Shown here: positions 9,361 through 17,532 of the stretch, piece by piece | Numbering within the stretch: the stretch's first letter is position 1 | How the letters are laid out: each line of letters starts with the position of its first letter | Assembly (NCBI RefSeq): GCF_018604545.1 | Contig: NZ_CP075896.1 | Span: 5,642,001-5,706,000, forward strand | Source: Streptomyces koelreuteriae | GTDB taxonomy: Bacteria > Actinomycetota > Actinomycetes > Streptomycetales > Streptomycetaceae | Reading direction: 5' to 3' | DNA: 64,000 bases | The notes under the pieces: model-generated | What the model was told of the DNA's origin: nothing | The model's input: only the letters and a program-made list of their open reading frames with translations | Database searches by the model: none | Program-made: the position numbers and the translations under genes

Positions 9361-9452
9361 CCCGGCCCACCCTGGTCCAGGAGGCGTCTCGGGAGCGCCC
9401 CGGGGGTGTCTCGGGGTGTGAAACGAACGATGAACGGATCCGCCCGGCGCAC

Positions 9453-9458
9453 TACGCT
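9453..9458 (+). promoter_or_regulatory. -10 hexamer TACGCT for leaderless proA
   Basis: TACGCT ends 6 nt before the proA ATG and there is no Shine-Dalgarno, so transcription probably starts at the A of the start codon. Confidence 0.5.
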
Positions 9459-9464
9459 TCCCTC

Positions 9465-10751
9465 ATGACCACGCTCTCTCCGTACGACTCGATGTCCCCG
9501 GTCACCGAGGCCGCCTACCGCGCCAAGGCCGCCGCCGCGAGCCTCGCGCCGCTGCCGCGGGCCGACAAGGACGACGCGCTCCTCGCCATCGCGGACGCGC
9601 TGGAGGTCCGTACGAGCGAGATCGTCGAGGCCAACGCCAAGGACGTCGCCAAGGCCCGCGAGGCCGGCATCAGCGAAGGCATGATCGACCGGCTCACCCT
9701 CACCCCCGAGCGGGTCCGCGCCATCGCCTCCGACGTGCGCGACGTCGCGGCGCTGCCCGACCCGGTCGGCGAGGTCGTCCGCGGCTCCACGCTGCCCAAC
9801 GGCATCGACCTGCGCCAGGTCCGCGTGCCGCTCGGCGTCGTCGGGATCATCTACGAGGGCCGCCCGAACGTCACCGTCGACGCCGCCGCCCTCTGCCTGA
9901 AGTCCGGCAACGCCGCCCTGCTGCGCGGCTCCTCCTCGGCCTACCAGTCGAACACCGCCCTCGTGCGCGTCCTGCGCGACGCCGTGGGCGGGGCCGGGCT
10001 GCCCGCCGACGCCATCCAGCTCGTCCCCGGCGAGAGCCGCGACAGCGTCCGCGAGCTGATGCGCGCCCGCGGCCTGGTCGACGTGCTCATCCCGCGCGGC
10101 GGCGCCTCCCTGATCAACACGGTCGTGCAGGAGTCCACCGTCCCGGTCATCGAGACCGGCACCGGCAACTGCCACGTCTACGTCGACGCCGCCGCCGACC
10201 TCGACATGGCCGTCGAGATCCTGATCAACTCCAAGGCCCAGCGGGTCGGCGTCTGCAACGCCGCCGAGACCCTCCTGGTCCACCAGGACATCGCCGCCGA
10301 GTTCCTGCCCCGCGCCCTGGAGGCCCTCGCGGGCGCCGGGGTGACCGTGCACGCCGACGAGCGCGTCCAGGCCCTCGCCAAGGACTCCAAGGCGACCGTC
10401 GTCGAGGCGACGGCGGAGGACTGGGAGCGGGAGTACCTGTCGTACGACATCGCCGCGGCCGTCGTGGACTCCCTGGACAAGGCCGTCGAGCACATCCGGC
10501 TGTGGACCTCCGGCCACACCGAGGCCATCGTCACGACCTCCCAGCAGGCCGCCCGCCGCTTCACCCAGCTGGTCGACTCGACCACCGTCGCCGTGAACAC
10601 CTCCACCCGCTTCACCGACGGCGGCCAGTTCGGCTTCGGCGCGGAGATCGGCATCTCCACGCAGAAGCTGCACGCCCGCGGCCCCATGGGCCTGCCGGAG
10701 CTGACCAGCACGAAGTACATCGTGACCGGCGACGGGCACGTGCGCCGCTGA
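9465..10751 (+). CDS. proA: Gamma-glutamyl phosphate reductase
   Basis: 428 aa, the normal length. Reduces gamma-glutamyl phosphate with NADPH to glutamate-5-semialdehyde, the second step of proline synthesis. It belongs to the aldehyde dehydrogenase fold. The catalytic cysteine is in QRVGVCNAAETLLVH (~residue 264), with GVVGIIYEGRPNVT near 125 and FTDGGQFGFGAEIGIST near the C-terminus. The ATG has no Shine-Dalgarno but a TACGCT hexamer 6 nt before it, so the mRNA is probably leaderless and not simply co-transcribed with proB. Confidence 0.96.
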   Translation: MTTLSPYDSMSPVTEAAYRAKAAAASLAPLPRADKDDALLAIADALEVRTSEIVEANAKDVAKAREAGISEGMIDRLTLTPERVRAIASDVRDVAALPDPVGEVVRGSTLPNGIDLRQVRVPLGVVGIIYEGRPNVTVDAAALCLKSGNAALLRGSSSAYQSNTALVRVLRDAVGGAGLPADAIQLVPGESRDSVRELMRARGLVDVLIPRGGASLINTVVQESTVPVIETGTGNCHVYVDAAADLDMAVEILINSKAQRVGVCNAAETLLVHQDIAAEFLPRALEALAGAGVTVHADERVQALAKDSKATVVEATAEDWEREYLSYDIAAAVVDSLDKAVEHIRLWTSGHTEAIVTTSQQAARRFTQLVDSTTVAVNTSTRFTDGGQFGFGAEIGISTQKLHARGPMGLPELTSTKYIVTGDGHVRR

Positions 10752-10897
10752 GCGCCTCCCGCGTGACCAGGTGCGGCAGCGCATATGCGTGCGGCAGGGG
10801 CGGACCGGTGGGGCGCGCGCCGTGCGGAGCCCCGTGAACGCCGTCTCAACCGGCGGATGAATTTCCATACCGTCTGCCCAAATTGACCCCCCAGGTC

Positions 10898-10903
10898 TAC
10901 TCT
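10898..10903 (+). promoter_or_regulatory. -10 hexamer TACTCT for a leaderless gene
   Basis: TACTCT ends 6 nt before the GTG at 10910, the same spacing as at proA and at the 11575 gene. Confidence 0.45.
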
Positions 10904-10909
10904 GGATCC

Positions 10910-11485
10910 GTGCCGGAGGACGTGGGGGGCACGCCGTTCCAGGACGGCTGGGAGCCCGACGACGACCAGGACCGCGGGGTGTCGGACGAAGAGTTCGCCT
11001 CCGTGGTCTTCGACGAGGCCTTCGTACGCGCGGCCGTGGTGCACGAGCCGACCGCCGTGGAACGCCTCCTTGCCGCCGCACAGGCGAGAGCCGAGGCCTC
11101 CGAAGCGGAGGCGCGCCGCGCCCACACCAGAGGCGAGCGCTACGACGACGGGTACGGCTCCGAGGGACACGGCGATTTCGGCCATGATCCCGACCTCGAC
11201 GAGCTGGACGACCCCGACGTCCTCGAGGATCGCTACGGCGGCACGGGCCCGTACGGCAAGCAGGTCCGCTGGCACCGCCCCGTCGCCTGGCTGCTCGCCC
11301 TCGTGATGGGCATCGGCATGGTCGCGCTGGCCTTCACGGCGGTCTACCGGGGCGCGTCCTCGAACCGCCAGGAGCCCGTGCCGGCGCCCACCTCGACCGG
11401 GCTGGAACAGAGCGGTGGCGCGACCCCCTCGGCGTCCGCCGACTACACCGGGCCCGCCGTCTCGGTGATCCCGCGCACCCCCTGA
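10910..11485 (+). CDS. Single-pass membrane protein with SVVFDE motif (first of a tandem pair)
   Basis: 191 aa, unknown function. The acidic N-terminal half contains FASVVFDEAFVRAA (residues ~29-42), which recurs almost unchanged in the next gene. One transmembrane segment (WLLALVMGIGMVALAFTAVY, ~125-145) is followed by a short Ser/Pro/Thr-rich extracellular tail, so the motif should be cytoplasmic. The GTG at 10910 is preferred because a TACTCT -10 element lies 6 nt upstream; a TTG at 10883 would sit upstream of that promoter. No enzymatic motif is visible. The pair lies between proA and an M48 protease. Confidence 0.75.
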   Translation: MPEDVGGTPFQDGWEPDDDQDRGVSDEEFASVVFDEAFVRAAVVHEPTAVERLLAAAQARAEASEAEARRAHTRGERYDDGYGSEGHGDFGHDPDLDELDDPDVLEDRYGGTGPYGKQVRWHRPVAWLLALVMGIGMVALAFTAVYRGASSNRQEPVPAPTSTGLEQSGGATPSASADYTGPAVSVIPRTP

Positions 11486-11562
11486 CCGGAACCCGCCTGT
11501 CCTGGTGAGAACCTGTCAGAACTTGTCATGGAGCGGGGCGTTTACCTGACCTTCCGGAGACC

Positions 11563-11568
11563 TACCCT
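11563..11568 (+). promoter_or_regulatory. -10 hexamer TACCCT for a leaderless gene
   Basis: TACCCT ends 6 nt before the ATG at 11575, and TTTACC (11541-11546) 16 bp further upstream is a fair -35 element. Confidence 0.5.
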
Positions 11569-11574
11569 GAAGAT

Positions 11575-12645
11575 ATGGGCGGGCCTGGAGACCCACCTGA
11601 GGGGGCGCCCGAAGGGGCTCCCGGAGGTGGAGAGGACGAGTATCGATCCGTCGTCTTCGACGAATCGTTCATCCGTGCTGCCCGCCTCCAGGAATTCTCA
11701 GCCCAGGAGCGCATCGCCGACCACGCGCCCGCCGTGCGCCGCCGCCCGCCCCTGCGCCGGGGTCTGTCCCGGCAGGCACTGGTCCTGGTCCTGCTGATCG
11801 CCATCGCCTTCGGCACCGCGATCTACATGGGGGTACGGCACCCCTACCAGACCCCAGCCGCCCAGGAGCCCGCCGAGCCGCTGCGGATGACCGTCATCCC
11901 GCTCGCCCCCGAGGGCAAGGTGCCCGGCACGCCCGACCCGGCCTACTTGTACGAGCACAGCCCCGCCGCACAGTTCAAGAGCGGCGCGGAGGGTGTGCCG
12001 CTGCCCGCCTCCCGGCGCACCGCGCACTTCTCGGACAGCCAGGTCGTCTCCGCCCTGTCCACCGCCAAGGACTACATCGTCCGCTCCGCCCTCGACCCGG
12101 AGGTGCTCACCGGCGGTGAGGTCCGGGCGGTCCGTGTCCTGCTCGACCCCGATCAGCTCGGCCAGTTCGACCAGAGCTTCTCCCGCCCCACCGCGGACGG
12201 ACGCCACGCGCCCACGGGCTGGCTGGTCCGCTTCGACCCCACCCGCGCGGAGCTGGCCGACCGCAAGGTGCGGGTCCAGGGCACGCTGCAGGCGGCCGAG
12301 GCCGACTCGTCCACGCTCGAGGTCACCGCCGACCACACCTTCGTGTACGCGCTGCGGCCGGCCGGGGCCGACGACAAGGCCGAGGTGTCCCTGTTCACCG
12401 TCCGGCGCGAGCTGCACTTCCGCTTCGACCGCGACGACCTGCGCCTGCACCAGGGCCAGCTCGTCGTCTCCTACGTCCAGGCCGGGCCGCTCTCCTGCGC
12501 CGAGGACTCCACGAACCATCTGCGCCCCCTCCTGGCCGGCCAGACGGCCAAGGAGGGCGGCCCCGCCGGCACGGACCCCTATGCCACGGGCAGTGCGACG
12601 GCCCTGTGCGGTTCCTTGGCGACGAGCGCGCAGCCGAAGGTGTGA
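11575..12645 (+). CDS. Membrane protein with SVVFDE motif and large extracytoplasmic domain (second of the pair)
   Basis: 356 aa, unknown function. Residues 23-37 (YRSVVFDESFIRAAR) repeat the motif of the preceding product. A transmembrane segment (ALVLVLLIAIAFGTAIYMG, ~65-83) follows, and residues ~90-356 form a secreted alpha/beta domain with no recognised family, containing two cysteines late in the chain that may form a disulphide. The topology is N-in/C-out. The start is supported by the TACCCT element 6 nt upstream and the lack of any Shine-Dalgarno. It converges on the M48 protease gene 26 bp away. The shared motif suggests both proteins bind the same cytoplasmic partner. Confidence 0.75.
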   Translation: MGGPGDPPEGAPEGAPGGGEDEYRSVVFDESFIRAARLQEFSAQERIADHAPAVRRRPPLRRGLSRQALVLVLLIAIAFGTAIYMGVRHPYQTPAAQEPAEPLRMTVIPLAPEGKVPGTPDPAYLYEHSPAAQFKSGAEGVPLPASRRTAHFSDSQVVSALSTAKDYIVRSALDPEVLTGGEVRAVRVLLDPDQLGQFDQSFSRPTADGRHAPTGWLVRFDPTRAELADRKVRVQGTLQAAEADSSTLEVTADHTFVYALRPAGADDKAEVSLFTVRRELHFRFDRDDLRLHQGQLVVSYVQAGPLSCAEDSTNHLRPLLAGQTAKEGGPAGTDPYATGSATALCGSLATSAQPKV

Positions 12646-12671
12646 GACGGGGGCGGGGCTGCTCGGGCGCC

Positions 12672-13823
12672 TCAGCCCTTGTCGCGCGGCGGCTGGTCGT
12701 CCCCCGGGGAGTCCGACGTACCCGGTGTCTGCGGACCCTGCGGACCCTGCGGACCCTGCGGGTCCTGTGGCGCCTCGGGAGCGGAGTTCGTGAAGCCGCC
12801 GAAGCCCCGGCGGACGCGGTCGCCCAGGTCACCGGCGCCGCCGGCGAGGTCCGTGACCAGCTTCATCAGCGGGTCCTTGGAGCTCTTCACATGGCTCGTG
12901 TAGTGGTTCGCCGAGTCCCGCCAGGAGTCCCGGACCGAGGTGTCCTTGTCCTCGTCGCGCCGCGGGTAGTGGCCGTCCATGATCCGCTGGTAGTCCCGCG
13001 ACTCGGCCCACTTCTTCAGCTCGGCCGCGCGCACGGTGGTGAAGGGGTGGGAGCGGGGCAGCACGTTCAGGATCTTCAGCACGGAGTCCCGCAGGTCGCC
13101 CCCGGCCTCGTACTCCTCGGCCTGGGCGAGGAAAGCGTCCACGTTCATCTCGTGCAGGTGGTTGCCGCCCGCGATCTTCATCAGGCCCCGCATGGAGGCC
13201 GTCAGGTCCTGCCCGACCAGCAGCCCGGCCCGGTCCGCCGACAGCTCCGACTTGCGGAACCACTCCCGCAGCCCGGTCACGATCGCCATGATCGCGAGGT
13301 TGCCCAGCGGGATCCAGGCGACCCGGACGGCGAGGCTGGTCAGGAACAGCAGGATCGTCCGGTAGACCGAGTGGCCGGACAGCGCGTGCCCCACCTCGTG
13401 GCCGACGACCGCCCGCATCTCCTCCTCGTCGAGCAGCTCGACGAGGCCGGTGGTGACGACGATGATCGGCTCGTCCAGGCCGATGCACATCGCGTTCGGC
13501 GTCGGGTCCTGGTTCACGTACATCGGCGGGACCTTCTCCAGGTCCAGGATGTAGCAGGCGTCCCGAAGCATCACGTTCAGATGGGAGAACTGCTGGTCCG
13601 AGACGCGCACCGAGTCGGAGAGGAACAGCAGCCGGAGACTGCGCTCGGGCAGCAGACCGCTGAGCGCCTTGAACACCGTGTCGAAACCGCTCAGCTTGCG
13701 CAGCGCCACCAGGGCGGAGCGGTCGGCCGGATGCTCGTACGTGCGCGAGGAGATTCCGGGGAAGCGCCTGCGCTGCCTGCTGGGCACGTGCTCGTGCCCG
13801 CTGTGCTCGTGGCCGTCGGACAT
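12672..13823 (-). CDS. M48-family zinc metalloprotease
   Basis: 383 aa. The zinc motif VVGHEVGHALSGH near residue 140 (HExxH) is followed by hydrophobic segments (TILLFLTSLAVRVAWIPLGNLAIMAIV) and a downstream E for zinc (ELSADRAGL), as in HtpX/M48 peptidases. It probably degrades damaged or misfolded membrane proteins. The C-terminus is a proline-rich tail with GPQ repeats. The ATG at 13823 has GGGGGA a few bases upstream. An in-frame ATG at 13835 has no such site, so four residues are uncertain. The N-terminus is His-rich (DGHEHSGHEH). Confidence 0.85.
   Translation of the reverse strand: MSDGHEHSGHEHVPSRQRRRFPGISSRTYEHPADRSALVALRKLSGFDTVFKALSGLLPERSLRLLFLSDSVRVSDQQFSHLNVMLRDACYILDLEKVPPMYVNQDPTPNAMCIGLDEPIIVVTTGLVELLDEEEMRAVVGHEVGHALSGHSVYRTILLFLTSLAVRVAWIPLGNLAIMAIVTGLREWFRKSELSADRAGLLVGQDLTASMRGLMKIAGGNHLHEMNVDAFLAQAEEYEAGGDLRDSVLKILNVLPRSHPFTTVRAAELKKWAESRDYQRIMDGHYPRRDEDKDTSVRDSWRDSANHYTSHVKSSKDPLMKLVTDLAGGAGDLGDRVRRGFGGFTNSAPEAPQDPQGPQGPQGPQTPGTSDSPGDDQPPRDKG
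12730..12765. repeat. 9-bp tandem repeat encoding a GPQ tail in the M48 protease
   Basis: Three exact TGCGGACCC units and one variant unit encode collagen-like Gly-Pro-Gln repeats at the C-terminus of the protease. The copy number is likely to vary between strains. Confidence 0.75.
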
Positions 13824-13946
13824 GTCTTCCCCCATGCGTCTGTGTGACCTTTGCGGCCCCTTGTGCGGCCTTTTGCTTCCCCGAGGCAGAGCCCAGCCTA
13901 GGCGGAGTTACGGTGGTCGGGCAGTACAGCGAAGGGAACCACCGTC

Positions 13947-14105
13947 ATGGAGCACCACCCCTCATCCGCCTGGCTCGCCGAGGCCGCGAGCGCCGCCGAG
14001 CGGCAAGGACCGGGGATGCTCCGGATCGTCCTCATCGTGATGATCGTGGGCTGTGTGCTGACCGGGTGGTTCCTGTTGCGCGGCTACGGACGGAAGGACG
14101 ACTGA
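13947..14105 (+). CDS. Small single-pass membrane protein
   Basis: 52 aa, unknown. Residues ~1-22 are polar (MEHHPSSAWLAEAASAAERQ) and residues ~25-45 are one transmembrane helix (LRIVLIVMIVGCVLTGWFLL), ending in a charged GYGRKDD tail. GAAGGGA lies about 9 nt before the ATG. It is divergent from the protease gene and upstream of another tiny membrane protein gene. The strong codon bias and ribosome site support a real gene. Confidence 0.65.
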   Translation: MEHHPSSAWLAEAASAAERQGPGMLRIVLIVMIVGCVLTGWFLLRGYGRKDD

Positions 14106-14222
14106 GGCACCGGGAAGGTTCCCCGGCACCGACATGCGGAGTCGGGGTGATCGCGTTCGGGGCGCCCGCTTACGATGAGCCGACGTCTTTATGCCGCCCA
14201 CACGCGATAGGTCCTGCCGAAG

Positions 14223-14387
14223 ATGAGCTTCCACAGCACCGCTGCCCAGTTGGTCACCCTCGCCGCCGAGGGCGAGGAGCACGGCGGAAACCACGAGAGC
14301 CTGAGCCCCTACCTCACCGGTGGCGCCGCCCTCTTCATCCTGCTGCTCCTGCTGTGGATCACCACCCGCTTCAACCGCGACCGCTGA
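14223..14387 (+). CDS. Small single-pass membrane protein upstream of nadD
   Basis: 54 aa, unknown. The polar N-terminus (MSFHSTAAQLVTLAAEGEEHGGNHESLSPYL) is followed by one helix (GGAALFILLLLLWITTRF) and a basic end (NRDR). A GAAG ribosome site abuts the ATG, and a TACGAT -10-like hexamer is at 14172-14177. It lies 85 bp before nadD. Confidence 0.68.
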   Translation: MSFHSTAAQLVTLAAEGEEHGGNHESLSPYLTGGAALFILLLLLWITTRFNRDR

Positions 14388-14472
14388 GCCCGGCAGGGTG
14401 CCCCGCGCCGGGCATCCCGGGGACCACGGGGGCGGCCGGAGCCCTCAGGCGGGGCCGGTAGGGTCTGCACGC

Positions 14473-15237
14473 ATGGGAGAGCAGGACATGCCTACCGGTC
14501 CGGCGAACGAGACGCCGCGCGACCCGGCACAGGGCACGGCGAGCGGTACCGAGCGACACTCGGAGCCCCGCCGTGCCGCCACGGAGCCCCGTCGTGAGGC
14601 CTCGGAGCCCCGCGACGCCGACGGCCCCGGAGACGGCCCCGCGCGGGCGGGCAAGCGCCGCCTCGGCGTCATGGGCGGCACCTTCGACCCGATCCACCAC
14701 GGGCACCTGGTCGCGGCCAGCGAGGTCGCCGCGGCGTTCCACCTCGACGAGGTGGTCTTCGTCCCGACCGGCCAGCCCTGGCAGAAGAGCCACCGCAGCG
14801 TCTCCCCGGCCGAGGACCGCTATCTGATGACGGTCATCGCGACGGCCGAGAACCCGCAGTTCTCCGTGAGCCGCATCGACATCGACCGCGGCGGCGCCAC
14901 CTACACGGTGGACACCCTGCGCGACCTGCGCGCGCTCAACCCGGACACGGACCTCTTCTTCATCACCGGCGCCGACGCGCTCGCCCAGATCCTCACCTGG
15001 CGGGACAGCGAGGAGCTGATCTCCCTCGCGCACTTCATCGGGGTCACCCGCCCGGGCCACCATCTGAACGACCCCGGACTCCCGGAGGGCGGCGTCTCCC
15101 TCGTCGAGGTCCCCGCCCTCGCCATCTCCTCCACCGACTGCCGGGTGAGAGTCGCCAAGGGCGACCCGATCTGGTATCTGGTGCCGGACGGAGTCGTGCG
15201 CTATATCGACAAGCGAGAGCTGTACCGCGGCGAGTGA
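14473..15237 (+). CDS. nadD: Nicotinate-nucleotide adenylyltransferase
   Basis: 254 aa. Transfers AMP from ATP to nicotinate mononucleotide to give deamido-NAD, in NAD synthesis. The nucleotidyltransferase signature GVMGGTFDPIHHGHL lies near residue 70 (HxGH), ISSTDCRVRVAKG is the second (SxTxxR) motif, and the core is ~190 aa. The first ~65 residues are an unusual charged extension rich in Glu-Pro-Arg. The ATG at 14473 has a TAGGGT hexamer 8 nt upstream. An in-frame ATG at 14488 with GGAGAG upstream is an alternative. The LCP-like gene follows 16 bp later, suggesting a unit nadD-LCP-rsfS. Confidence 0.93.
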   Translation: MGEQDMPTGPANETPRDPAQGTASGTERHSEPRRAATEPRREASEPRDADGPGDGPARAGKRRLGVMGGTFDPIHHGHLVAASEVAAAFHLDEVVFVPTGQPWQKSHRSVSPAEDRYLMTVIATAENPQFSVSRIDIDRGGATYTVDTLRDLRALNPDTDLFFITGADALAQILTWRDSEELISLAHFIGVTRPGHHLNDPGLPEGGVSLVEVPALAISSTDCRVRVAKGDPIWYLVPDGVVRYIDKRELYRGE

Positions 15238-15253
15238 GCCGAGAGGGGCACCG

Positions 15254-16972
15254 GTGAACGACCGATACGACCCGGGGGCCGCGGGATACGAGGCCGAGCA
15301 GTACGAACTCGTCGGCTACGACGAGTACGGCCAGCCTGTCTACCGCCAGGTCCCGGCGCAACAGACCCAGACCTACGACCCGTACGCCCAGCAGGGACAC
15401 CAGGGACAGCACGGGCAGCAGCAGGGCTACGGCTACGACCCGTACGCGACGGGCGGGCAGCAGCCCGCGTCGTACGACTACGGGACCGGACCGCAGCAGC
15501 CAGGCCCCTCCTACGGCTCCTACGACCCGTACGCCACCGGTACCACCGGCACCCACCAGGGCGGCCCCGCGTCCCAGGACCCCTACGGGCAGAACGCGGC
15601 CGGCGCGGGTACGGACCGGCAGCCCCGCGGCGCCGAACAGACCGCGCACATCCCGCAGCAGGCGGGCCCGGCCGACGAGGAGACCCCCGCCCGGGCGGAA
15701 CCGGAGTACCACACCGAGCAGTTCGCCTTCGTCGAGGAACCCGACGCCAACTCCGAAGACGTCATCGACTGGCTGAAGTTCACCGAGAACCGCACCGAGC
15801 GCCGTGAGGAGGCCCGGCGCCGCGCCCGCAGCCGGATCGTCGCCCTGGCCGTCGTCCTCGCGCTCGCCGCGGCCGGCGGCATCGGCTACCTCGGGTACGC
15901 GGGGAAGCTGCCCGGCCTGTCCTCCGACGACTCCGCCACGGGCACCGCGACGGCCGCGGGCGCCCAGAAGCGCGACGTGATCGTCCTCCACCTGCACGAC
16001 ACCAACGGCGCCCCCACCTCCACGGCCCTCCTCGTCGACAACACCACCACCAAGCGGGGCACCACCGTCCTCGTGCCCAACTCCCTGGCCCTGACCAGCG
16101 ACGACGGCACCACCACGACCCTCGCCAAGTCGGTCGAGGACGACGGCTCCGACGGCACCCGCGACGCGCTCGACTCGGCCCTCGGCACCGACATCCAGGG
16201 CACCTGGCGCCTGGACACCCCCTACCTGCAGAACCTCGTCGACCTCGTCGGCAACGTCGACGTCGACACCGACACCGACGTCCCCGACCCCGCCGCCAAG
16301 AAGAAGGGCACGGCCCCCCTCGTCAACCAGGGCAAGGACCAGACCCTCAGCGGCAAGATGGCCGTCGCCTACGCCACCTACCGCGCCCCCGGCGAGGCCC
16401 AGAACGCCCAGCTGGAGCGCTTCGGGCAGGTCATGCAGGGCGTCCTGCGCAAGGTGTCCTCCGACCCGGGGGCCGCGACGACCACGATCCAGACCCTGGC
16501 GCAGATCCTGGACCCGTCCCTGACCGACAAGGACCTCGGCTCGTTCCTCGCCGGGCTCTCCGACCTCGCCAAGGGCGGCGACTACAAGACCGACCTGCTG
16601 CCCGTCCAGGCCGACGGCACCCTCAGCGACCAGGCGAGCGCGAGCGTGGTCAGGAACGTCCTCGGCGGCACCGCCAAGAGCCCCGACAAGGACGCCGCCG
16701 TCAGCGTCTCCGTCCGGAACGCCACCGGTGCGAAGGACAACACGGAGAAGGCCCGCGTCGTGCTCCTCAACGGCGGCTTCACCTTCCAGGAGGGCGGCAC
16801 GGCCGGCGCCGCGCAGGCCACGTCCGAGGTCGTCTACGCCGACGCCGGCGACAAGGCGAACGCCACCGAGGTCGCCAAGACCCTGGGCCTGCCCGCGGGC
16901 TCCGTCACCAAGGGCAAGATCTCCGCGAACGCCGACGTCGCCGTGGTCCTCGGCCAGGACTACAAGCCGTAG
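15254..16972 (+). CDS. LCP/LytR_C-domain envelope protein (probable PdtA counterpart)
   Basis: 572 aa. Residues ~1-150 are a Gln/Tyr-rich cytoplasmic tail with repeated YDPYA(T/Q) units. One transmembrane helix follows (IVALAVVLALAAAGGIGYLGYAG, ~198-220). Residues ~235-400 resemble an LCP (LytR-CpsA-Psr) domain and ~475-570 a LytR_C domain. LCP proteins attach wall glycopolymers to peptidoglycan. S. coelicolor PdtA (SCO2578), an LCP protein needed for normal spore walls, lies in the same neighbourhood as I remember it. By eye the LCP motifs are degenerate: the usual RxD(T) reads TSTALL and the PRD motif reads PNS. GTG start with GAGGGGC upstream. Confidence 0.75.
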   Translation: MNDRYDPGAAGYEAEQYELVGYDEYGQPVYRQVPAQQTQTYDPYAQQGHQGQHGQQQGYGYDPYATGGQQPASYDYGTGPQQPGPSYGSYDPYATGTTGTHQGGPASQDPYGQNAAGAGTDRQPRGAEQTAHIPQQAGPADEETPARAEPEYHTEQFAFVEEPDANSEDVIDWLKFTENRTERREEARRRARSRIVALAVVLALAAAGGIGYLGYAGKLPGLSSDDSATGTATAAGAQKRDVIVLHLHDTNGAPTSTALLVDNTTTKRGTTVLVPNSLALTSDDGTTTTLAKSVEDDGSDGTRDALDSALGTDIQGTWRLDTPYLQNLVDLVGNVDVDTDTDVPDPAAKKKGTAPLVNQGKDQTLSGKMAVAYATYRAPGEAQNAQLERFGQVMQGVLRKVSSDPGAATTTIQTLAQILDPSLTDKDLGSFLAGLSDLAKGGDYKTDLLPVQADGTLSDQASASVVRNVLGGTAKSPDKDAAVSVSVRNATGAKDNTEKARVVLLNGGFTFQEGGTAGAAQATSEVVYADAGDKANATEVAKTLGLPAGSVTKGKISANADVAVVLGQDYKP

Positions 16973-17085
16973 TCCGAGCAGGAGGCAGCTGTCCGCCCCC
17001 TACGTGATCCCCGTCATCACGTGGGGGGCCCACGGCCGTCCGTGAGACCCTTGGTGGCAAGTGTCCGCCGATCGAAAGCCTTGTA

Positions 17086-17532
17086 GTGACCGCGACCGAC
17101 CGCTCTCACGAGCTCATCATCACCGCCGCCCAGGCGGCCGCCGACAAGCTGGCGCACGACATCGTCGCCTACGACGTCAGTGACGTGCTGTCCATCACGG
17201 ACGCCTTCCTGCTGGCCTCGGCACCCAACGACCGCCAGGTCAAGTCCATCGTCGACGAGATCGAGGAGCGGCTCCAGAAGGAACTCGGCGCCAAGCCCGT
17301 GCGCCGCGAGGGCGACCGCGAGGCCCGCTGGGTCCTGCTCGACTACGTCGACATCGTCGTCCACGTCCAGCACAGCGAGGAGCGCGTCTTCTACGCCCTG
17401 GAGCGGCTCTGGAAGGACTGCCCCGAGCTCGACCTGCCCGAGGACGCCAAGGCCACCCGCGGCAAGGCCGAGGAGCACGCCAAGCTGCAGGCGGCGGAGG
17501 AGGCGGCGGAGCTGGACGGAGACTGGCGGTGA
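17086..17532 (+). CDS. rsfS: Ribosomal silencing factor RsfS
   Basis: 148 aa. Binds uL14 on the 50S subunit and blocks subunit joining when nutrients are low. The RsfS/Iojap fold is seen in VSDVLSITDAFLLASAPNDRQVKSIVDEIEERL and GDREARWVLLDYVDIVVHVQHSEERVFYALERLW. The Ala/Glu-rich C-terminal ~25 residues are a Streptomyces extension. The GTG start at 17086 has no obvious Shine-Dalgarno. The stop overlaps the start of the next gene by 4 nt (GTGA), so the two are translationally coupled, in the common actinobacterial order nadD...rsfS-phosphoglycerate mutase. Confidence 0.93.
   Translation: MTATDRSHELIITAAQAAADKLAHDIVAYDVSDVLSITDAFLLASAPNDRQVKSIVDEIEERLQKELGAKPVRREGDREARWVLLDYVDIVVHVQHSEERVFYALERLWKDCPELDLPEDAKATRGKAEEHAKLQAAEEAAELDGDWR

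Noticed and set aside
10883..10909. TTG start for the 10910 membrane gene
   Set aside because: It would lie upstream of the TACTCT -10 hexamer, whose spacing predicts a transcript beginning at GTG 10910.
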